Positions 6,288 through 10,812 of a DNA stretch of 10,812 nt are shown piece after piece. The notes below the pieces were generated by a model. That model ran no database searches, was not told where the DNA came from, and was given only the letters and a program-made list of their open reading frames with translations. The translations under genes were made by a program, and so were the position numbers. Origin of the DNA: Deltaproteobacteria bacterium UBA5756 (GTDB lineage: Bacteria > Desulfobacterota > Syntrophorhabdia > Syntrophorhabdales > Syntrophorhabdaceae); assembly GCA_002418985.1 (NCBI GenBank), contig DIFE01000053.1, forward strand, positions 123 through 10,934, written 5' to 3'. Every line of letters begins with the position of its first letter. Position 1 is the stretch's first letter.

Positions 6288-6308
6288 TGCCGGCCATGGG
6301 AGCCGGCA
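6288..6308 (+). promoter_or_regulatory. Hairpin between the gamma-CA-like gene and the cupin gene
   Basis: TGCCGGC (6288-6294) and GCCGGCA (6302-6308) form a perfect 7-bp stem with a 7-base loop. It starts 10 bases after the upstream stop codon, and a pyrimidine-rich stretch follows (CCCCTTTCATTT). TGCCGG occurs once more at 6321-6326, just before the cupin ATG, and can pair with the right arm instead. It may be a weak terminator, an RNA processing site, or a switch that hides the cupin start. Confidence 0.6.
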
Positions 6309-6327
6309 ACCCCTTTCATTTGCCGGA

Positions 6328-6729
6328 ATGACCATGGAAAGAGTCTTCATCGAAACCCTCCCCGAAACGAAGGACGTGGATGGCGCAAAACGCTGGACCG
6401 ATGAAAAGGGCGAGTTTGTGCAGGTATCCTACCGGGAAGATATCGGTCACATTGCCGTCTTCGAACTGCGCAAAGGTCAGGTGAGGGCCGGCCATTATCA
6501 TGAACGGAAAGAGGAAGTTTTTTATGTTGTCGGCGGCAGGATCAAAGCCATCTTTGCCGATCCTCAAACGGGCGAAAAGATGACATCCATTCTCGAAAAA
6601 GGCATGAAGATCCGTGTCGGAGCCCGTATCGGTCATCATTTTTTCGGGATTGAAGATTCCCTGGCTGTTGAATACAGTCCGCAGTATTATGACAAGACCG
6701 ATACCCGGAAAATAGATATGGGAGAGTGA
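6328..6729 (+). CDS. Small single-domain cupin protein
   Basis: This 133-aa protein is a cupin, a six-to-eight-stranded beta-barrel that usually binds one metal. The first cupin motif is GHYHERKEEVFYVVGG (55-70), with His56, His58, an acidic residue at 62 or 63 and Gly70. The second is GARIGHHFFG, with His103 or His104. The ending VEYSPQYYDKTDT is common in sugar-isomerase-like or regulatory cupins. Substrate and function cannot be assigned. Both ATG 6328 and ATG 6334 (codon 3) are possible starts; the ribosome binding site is weak and part of a possible hairpin. It lies 49 bases after the carbonic-anhydrase-like gene, and its stop codon is 2 bases before the next gene. Confidence 0.85.
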   Translation: MTMERVFIETLPETKDVDGAKRWTDEKGEFVQVSYREDIGHIAVFELRKGQVRAGHYHERKEEVFYVVGGRIKAIFADPQTGEKMTSILEKGMKIRVGARIGHHFFGIEDSLAVEYSPQYYDKTDTRKIDMGE

Positions 6730-6731
6730 CT

Positions 6732-7283
6732 ATGGCGGAGATTAAGAGCGCCATCGAACTGGCCATGGAGAAGACCAGAGGTCTCGTCATGGACGACAAA
6801 GAAAAGAAATCGCTGGCCCTGAAAGAGTCGGCCGACAGCCTTAAGGCCATCTTCAGGCGTTTTCGCGAAGGCCTGGCGGACGATGAAGAAACAAAGGACC
6901 AGCTTGACGCGCTCGAATGCGATCCTGCCCTCAAGAGAAAGATCGTCCTTGATCTTCTTGCTGAAGAATTCGAATCGACAGACGACCCGGGAATAGGTCC
7001 GCTTTTTGCATTCGTCGGCTTTGTCGTTGACGAAAAGTCCTATAAAGAATTAAAGCTCATCGAAAAGGCCTGCGTCGAAGAACTCAAGAAGATGGAGGCC
7101 GGCATTCGATCACATATAGCCGAAGACCTTGCCTCATCGGGTATCGCGGGAAACGGCGTGGAACCCAATGTCGAAGCCTGGCCCAAGTGGCAGGAAGCCC
7201 ATGCGGACGTACGCAGGGCTTTCAGGCAGCAGATAGGACGATGGAAGGAAAGATTTCTGCAGGAAAAGCAAGGGTCCACATGA
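6732..7283 (+). CDS. Uncharacterised helical cytoplasmic protein
   Basis: I do not recognise this 183-aa protein. It has no signal peptide or membrane segment and is strongly charged, with many Lys/Glu/Asp heptad-like stretches. These predict long helices at about 5-60 (ELAMEKTRGLVMDDKEKK onward), 92-125 (EKSYKELKLIEKACVEELKK) and a basic, tryptophan-containing C-terminal helix. A GTG two codons upstream overlaps the cupin stop, but the ATG at 6732 is better placed, with GGGAGAG at 6720-6726 five bases before it. Two cysteines (about 66 and 114) are not arranged as a motif. Tight packing behind the cupin suggests translation as one unit with the dsbC block. Confidence 0.85.
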   Translation: MAEIKSAIELAMEKTRGLVMDDKEKKSLALKESADSLKAIFRRFREGLADDEETKDQLDALECDPALKRKIVLDLLAEEFESTDDPGIGPLFAFVGFVVDEKSYKELKLIEKACVEELKKMEAGIRSHIAEDLASSGIAGNGVEPNVEAWPKWQEAHADVRRAFRQQIGRWKERFLQEKQGST

Positions 7284-7364
7284 GTCAGCGCTTGGCGCGA
7301 AGAGGCACATGAGGAAAATCATCCTTATTGATCCTGTCTCATATGCCTGCGGGTGTTTTGCCTG

Positions 7365-9011
7365 TCAGGCGTTTATTTTGAATTGCGCCGCCGAGTTCCC
7401 CAGCACTTCCGTGATTTCCACCAGCTTGTTTACCTCGAACATCACCTGACCCGACACGGCTTCGATCTCTTTCGCGATGCCCGATGTGGAAGTGATGTTC
7501 TTTGCTATCTCCTCCGAGCTTGCGGACTGTTGTTCAACGGCCGTGGCGATCTGTAATATCTGATCGCGGACCTGCTCCGAAGAGGAAACAATGTTACCCA
7601 GGGACTGCTCTACCTCACGCATATATTGTGTCACCCGTTCCACCTCGGCCGAGGTGATTTCCATCGATCTGGTGGTTTCCTCGGACTCTTTCTGGACCGT
7701 GGTCAGATGGTGCGTGATCTCCTTCGTCGCGTTCATCGTCTTTTCCGCCAGCTTCTTCACCTCGTCGGCAACGACGGCGAAACCGCGTCCGTGCTCGCCT
7801 GCCCGTGCAGCCTCTATGGCCGCGTTGAGGGCCAGCAGGTTCGTCTGATCCGCAATGTCGTCTATGATCGTTATTATCTTGGCAACCTCGCTGACCCGCG
7901 CATTGAGCTTCTGGATCGTACTCGCCAGTTCCATCGAGGAGGATTGGACTTTGTTTACCTCCGCGACAGCTTCCTGGGTGACCTTCTTACCGTTCATAGC
8001 GGCTTCCATGGCGTTTGTAGAGGCATCCTTGACACCATTGGCGTTGTTGGCGACATCGATGATGCTCTGACTCATCTCCTCTGCCGAAACAGATATCTGG
8101 TTCGCCTGATCGGCCTGCGACCTGGTTCCCTGAGACGTCTTTCCGGCGAGATTCTTGATGGTTTCCACGGAGGTGTCGAGGCTGTGAACGGAGGCCTTGA
8201 TGCTGCCGATCATCGTATTGAAGGAACCTATCATGTTTTTCATCGATTTCAGGAGCTGTCCCGTCTCATCGGCGCCGGTTGCCCCGATGTCGATGCTGAG
8301 ATCCCCCTCCGACAGGGACTTGCTTGCGTCCACCGCCTTGTTGAGATCTTTCCGTATACTGTTGGCGATCACATAGCTCAATCCAAGTACGAAGAGGGCG
8401 CAAACAAAGGTCGTACCCACTATGATCCAGCGGAATTTCGCTATTTCGCGGTTCACATCGTCAAGGAACATGCCCGAGCCTATCACCCATCCCCAGGGCT
8501 CAAAGAACTTGATGTACGACTGTTTCTTGGAGAAGCTCGTCCCACCCGCCTTTTTCCAGTAATACTCGTAGAACCCGGCCTTGCTTTCCTTTGCTATTGC
8601 CGTCATTTCAACGAAGATCTTCTTTTTTGTCTTGGGGTCTTCAAAACCGGACACATTCTGTCCTTCCAGATCTATCATGACGGGATTCGAAATCATCTTC
8701 GGTTCCGTGTCGTTTATCCAGAAATACTCATTTCCCCGATACCGTAGCTGCTGGACTGACTTTATGGCCCGCATCTGGGCATCGCCCAGATCTATGTCGT
8801 TCTGTTTCACCCTTTTGTCGTAATCGGTGAGCATGCTGTATGCAACATCGACAACATCCTTGACGGCGTTCTGTTTTTCCTTCAGCATGATCCTTTCCAT
8901 CTGGGGAAGAAGGTAGAGGATGTTCCAGAGGATTATAACGACAATGACGACGACCGAAATTCCCATGATCTTATAGAAAATGCCGAGATTCTTGAGTCTG
9001 TGGAGTCTCAC
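7365..9011 (-). CDS. Methyl-accepting chemotaxis protein with periplasmic Cache domain
   Basis: This 548-aa chemoreceptor senses a small ligand outside the membrane and controls CheA/CheW. TM1 covers about 14-35. A periplasmic single Cache (sCache_2-type) domain spans about 37-190, with family landmarks YRGNEYFWINDTEPKMISNP (91-110), the GFYEYYW segment (about 146) and FEPWGWVIGSGMFLDDV (170-186). TM2 is at about 194-217, HAMP at about 218-270, and the signalling coiled coil then runs to the end. The hairpin tip is canonical (DQTNLLALNAAIEAARAGEH, 388-407, through GRGFAVVADEVKKLAEKT). There is no C-terminal CheR-binding pentapeptide. The start is a GTG with AGGAGG 9 bases upstream. An ATG closer to the AGGAGG is out of frame. 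It is transcribed alone from a sigma-28-type promoter. The ligand is unknown; sCache_2 receptors often bind short carboxylates. Confidence 0.96.
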   Translation of the reverse strand: MRLHRLKNLGIFYKIMGISVVVIVVIILWNILYLLPQMERIMLKEKQNAVKDVVDVAYSMLTDYDKRVKQNDIDLGDAQMRAIKSVQQLRYRGNEYFWINDTEPKMISNPVMIDLEGQNVSGFEDPKTKKKIFVEMTAIAKESKAGFYEYYWKKAGGTSFSKKQSYIKFFEPWGWVIGSGMFLDDVNREIAKFRWIIVGTTFVCALFVLGLSYVIANSIRKDLNKAVDASKSLSEGDLSIDIGATGADETGQLLKSMKNMIGSFNTMIGSIKASVHSLDTSVETIKNLAGKTSQGTRSQADQANQISVSAEEMSQSIIDVANNANGVKDASTNAMEAAMNGKKVTQEAVAEVNKVQSSSMELASTIQKLNARVSEVAKIITIIDDIADQTNLLALNAAIEAARAGEHGRGFAVVADEVKKLAEKTMNATKEITHHLTTVQKESEETTRSMEITSAEVERVTQYMREVEQSLGNIVSSSEQVRDQILQIATAVEQQSASSEEIAKNITSTSGIAKEIEAVSGQVMFEVNKLVEITEVLGNSAAQFKINA

Positions 9012-9098
9012 GTGACATTACCTCCTGATTTTTGGGACCGCGCTGGTGGCGGAGGCATTATGTTAGACGTACGATGTTGGATTTTGCCCGTACAAGTC

Positions 9099-9125
9099 TT
9101 ATCGGTCGCGCACTCAAAAACTTTA
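9099..9125 (-). promoter_or_regulatory. Sigma-28 (FliA) flagellar promoter of the chemoreceptor
   Basis: Read leftward, the sequence is TAAAGTTT (9125-9118), then an 11-base spacer, then ACCGATAA (9106-9099). The sigma-28 consensus is TAAAGTTT-N11-GCCGATAA, so 15 of 16 positions agree and the spacer is exact. It lies 87 bases upstream of the GTG start at 9011, so the leader would be about 80 bases. This ties the receptor to the late flagellar regulon and implies a motile host. Confidence 0.87.
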
Positions 9126-9182
9126 GTCTGCCATGTGCCGATCGGGGCATCATGCGGCCTTTTTTGCCGAATACGTGCTTTC

Positions 9183-9212
9183 TTGACAGCGGGCGGCTGA
9201 AGCGGGTATGTA
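9183..9212 (+). promoter_or_regulatory. Possible sigma-70 promoter for hisF
   Basis: TTGACA at 9183-9188 is a perfect -35 box. The -10 is weaker: TATGTA at 9207-9212 with an 18-base spacer, while the better-looking TATTAT at 9211-9216 would need 22 bases. It stands about 55 bases before the hisF ATG. The 255-base divergent region otherwise holds the chemoreceptor promoter and a small possible hairpin at 9135-9150 (TGCC/GGCA arms). Confidence 0.45.
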
Positions 9213-9266
9213 TTATGAGACGATACGATCGGGCAAGCCGGCACTAAGGGAAGGAGGGAGCAATCC

Positions 9267-10031
9267 ATGAAAACCGTAAAGATCATGCCCTGTCTCGATA
9301 TGAAAAACGGGCGTGTAGTCAAAGGCGTCCACTTTGTCGATCTCAAGGACGCGGGAGATCCTGTTGAAAATGCCTCCTATTATCAGAAGGAAGGGGCCGA
9401 CGAACTGGCCATGCTGGATATCGCCGCCACGCTGGAGAACCGCAAGACGCGCCTGGAATGGGTGAAGAAAGTTTCCGCCGTCATTTCGATTCCCCTTACG
9501 GTCGGCGGCGGGATCTCCACGCTCGATGACATCGATCTGCTGTTAACGGCCGGTGCGGCCAAGGTTTCCATGAACAGCGCCGCCGTCCAAAGGCCCGCGC
9601 TGATCGAAGAGGCGGCCGGGAAGTACGGGTCGGAACGAATCACCGTGGCCGTCGACGGATGCCGCAATTCCACGATGCCGTCCGGTTTCGAGCTGGTCGT
9701 GGCCGGAGGAACGAAGCCGGTCGGGAAGGATGCGGTTGCCTGGGCGAAGCAATGCGAGGCGCTGGGGGCCGGCGTGATCCTGCCGACCAGCATGGACGGC
9801 GACGGAACCCAGGCGGGCTACGACCTGGAATTCACCAAGGCGATCTCCGATGCCGTGGGGGTTCCCGTCGTCGCTTCGGGCGGTGCGGGGAAATTGAGCG
9901 ATTTTTACGATGCGGCGGCCAAGGCGGGGGCATCGGTCCTGCTGGCGGCCTCGGTATTCCATTACCGGCTCCTGAGCATCCGGCAAGTCAAGGAATACCT
10001 GAAGGAAAGGGGGATCGCCGTCGTTCTTTAA
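9267..10031 (+). CDS. hisF: Imidazole glycerol phosphate synthase cyclase subunit HisF
   Basis: This 254-aa (beta/alpha)8-barrel has the HisF signatures: PCLDMKNGRVVKGVHF, with catalytic Asp11 and Lys19; the phosphate loops TVGGGIS (78-84) and ASGGAGK (203-209); and the second catalytic Asp130 in VAVDGCRN. With HisH it turns PRFAR and glutamine-derived ammonia into IGP and AICAR in histidine synthesis. The loop GVILPTSMDGDGTQAGYD (169-186) has PTSMDG where most enzymes have LTSxDR. Residues 131-150 also differ from the common form, which I recall for a subgroup found in Desulfobacterota. AGGAGGGAG at 9252-9260 precedes the ATG. No hisH or other his gene lies in the window, so it stands alone, and it could be a second copy. 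Confidence 0.9.
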   Translation: MKTVKIMPCLDMKNGRVVKGVHFVDLKDAGDPVENASYYQKEGADELAMLDIAATLENRKTRLEWVKKVSAVISIPLTVGGGISTLDDIDLLLTAGAAKVSMNSAAVQRPALIEEAAGKYGSERITVAVDGCRNSTMPSGFELVVAGGTKPVGKDAVAWAKQCEALGAGVILPTSMDGDGTQAGYDLEFTKAISDAVGVPVVASGGAGKLSDFYDAAAKAGASVLLAASVFHYRLLSIRQVKEYLKERGIAVVL

Positions 10032-10714
10032 TCCAGTTTTCTGCGGCCCGCTCCAATGTCTTCCAGCGGGCGTCGCTTCAGGATGGTGATCCGTCTGCCG
10101 TGAACCTCGATGAATCCGGCGTCGGACATCCTGGCCAGGGTGCGGGAAACGGACTCCCCCGTCGTGCCCAGCAGGTTTGCCAGTACGCCTTTCTTGATTT
10201 CCAGGTCGAATGTTTCGGCGCCGTTCTTCAACCTTTGCAGGTGGAGCAGGTAAATCGCCATGCGTTCGGGAACGCCGCGCAGGGCCAGGCTTTCGATCGT
10301 TTGCGTAAATTCCCTCAGGCGCGACGACAGGACCCCCAGCATGTTCATCGCGAGGTAGGGATCGCTCTTGAATTTCCGGATGAGGGCTGCGGTGGGGAAA
10401 AAGATTGTCCGGCTCTGTTCGAGGGCCTCGGCGTTGGCCGGATATTTTCCGCCTTCGAATACCGCAATTTCCGCAAAAGAGTGCCCCGGTTCGATGATGT
10501 GAAGAATCTGTTCCTTTCCTTCCGCAGAGAGTTTGAAGATCTTTACCTTGCCGGAGAACAGGATATAGAAGCCGCCGGCCGGCTCCTCTTCGAGAAAGAT
10601 CGTTTCCCCTTGCCGGAAAGACCGCAGCGTTGTTATTTTTGCAAGCTCATCCGTTTCGTGCGGCGGCAGTCCCTTGAACAGGGGAAGCCTTGCCAGGAAG
10701 TTCGATACGTTCAT
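10028..10714 (-). CDS. Crp/Fnr-family transcriptional regulator
   Basis: This 228-aa protein has the Crp/Fnr layout: a cyclic-nucleotide-binding-like beta-roll (about 12-125, with GETIFLEEEPAGGFYILFSG and PGHSFAEIAVFEGG), a dimerisation helix (about 120-145) and a C-terminal winged helix-turn-helix (about 176-212), whose recognition helix is GTTGESVSRTLARMSDAG. It has no cysteine, so it cannot bind an Fnr-type iron-sulfur cluster. The phosphate-binding arginine of true Crp is replaced around PANAEA, so cAMP is an unlikely effector; a DNR-like or other ligand is possible. The ATG has AGGAG 7 bases upstream. Its stop codon overlaps that of the convergent hisF. Targets are not known; the upstream leftward gene may belong to its transcription unit. 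Confidence 0.93.
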   Translation of the reverse strand: MNVSNFLARLPLFKGLPPHETDELAKITTLRSFRQGETIFLEEEPAGGFYILFSGKVKIFKLSAEGKEQILHIIEPGHSFAEIAVFEGGKYPANAEALEQSRTIFFPTAALIRKFKSDPYLAMNMLGVLSSRLREFTQTIESLALRGVPERMAIYLLHLQRLKNGAETFDLEIKKGVLANLLGTTGESVSRTLARMSDAGFIEVHGRRITILKRRPLEDIGAGRRKLD

Positions 10715-10767
10715 CGGGGTCTCCTTCTTACCGGTTTGGTCGCGGGCGAAGGGGGAAGGCGTCCCTT

Positions 10768-10812
10768 TTACAACAGGAACCGCCCCTGTTTTTCGAGGCC
10801 GTCGAAGACGGT
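10768..10812 (-). CDS. 3' end of a leftward gene, product unknown
   Basis: Read leftward from the window edge, 14 sense codons give TVFDGLEKQGRFLL and are followed by TAA at 10770-10768. The peptide looks like a normal protein C-terminus, and the stop lies 53 bases before the start of the Crp/Fnr-family gene, a usual intergenic distance. Too little is present to name the product. It could be chance, since 14 open codons are not rare. Confidence 0.35.
   Translation of the reverse strand, partial: TVFDGLEKQGRFLL

Noticed and set aside
7345..7370. GCCTG/CAGGC palindromes near the stop of the chemoreceptor, considered as a bidirectional terminator
   Set aside because: The tight palindrome leaves a one-base loop, the wider pairing has only five base pairs, and there is no convincing T-run on either strand.
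7626..8747. 373-codon open frame on the plus strand opposite the chemoreceptor
   Set aside because: The minus strand encodes an unmistakable chemoreceptor with Cache, HAMP and signalling domains; the plus-strand product has no recognisable fold or ribosome binding site.

Overview
The window looks like a stretch of bacterial chromosome from an anaerobic, motile Gram-negative, probably a Desulfobacterota (deltaproteobacterial) syntroph or sulfate-reducer relative. This placement is inferred from gene content: an ISC scaffold without its usual partners, a class V alanine-glyoxylate-type aminotransferase, a Cache chemoreceptor with a sigma-28 promoter, a periplasmic DsbC and a Crp/Fnr-type regulator. 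No single marker proves the taxon. The genes are densely packed and mostly housekeeping or conserved-accessory. I see no phage, transposase or CRISPR array.

Layout. Positions 1-48 are the 3' part of a tRNA-Cys(GCA). A leftward block follows, read from about 2590 down to 137: iscU, a YjbQ/UPF0047 gene, a small exported protein of unknown function, and an exported two-domain rhodanese. The divergent rightward pair at 2736-4565 is a class V PLP aminotransferase and a HAD phosphatase; these share one reading frame and are separated by a single TAG. The HAD gene ends inside an inverted array of 7-bp repeats (4549-4624). That array abuts the C-terminal remnant of an amino-acid ABC transporter permease (to 4846), a gene fragment that lacks its 5' part.

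A second rightward block (4950-7283) encodes an exported DsbC-type disulfide isomerase, a gamma-carbonic-anhydrase-like hexapeptide protein, a small cupin and an uncharacterised helical protein. Two dyads stand out here: one just upstream of the dsbC ribosome binding site, and one between the carbonic-anhydrase-like gene and the cupin. A leftward methyl-accepting chemotaxis protein (7365-9011) follows, driven by a near-perfect sigma-28 promoter. Then come a solitary hisF (9267-10031) and, convergent with it, a Crp/Fnr-family regulator that shares its stop region (10028-10714). The last 45 bases hold the 3' end of another leftward gene.

How the genes fit together: the leftward iscU block suggests sulfur and iron-sulfur handling, with the rhodanese acting outside the cytoplasm. 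The aminotransferase/HAD pair suggests glyoxylate, glycine or serine metabolism. The dsbC block mixes periplasmic thiol-disulfide folding with small metal-binding folds. These functional links rest on gene order and are inferences. No clear new defence or mobile system is visible. The most unusual elements are the heptamer array with its permease remnant, the mutually exclusive hairpins before the cupin, and the one-stop separation of the aminotransferase and HAD genes.
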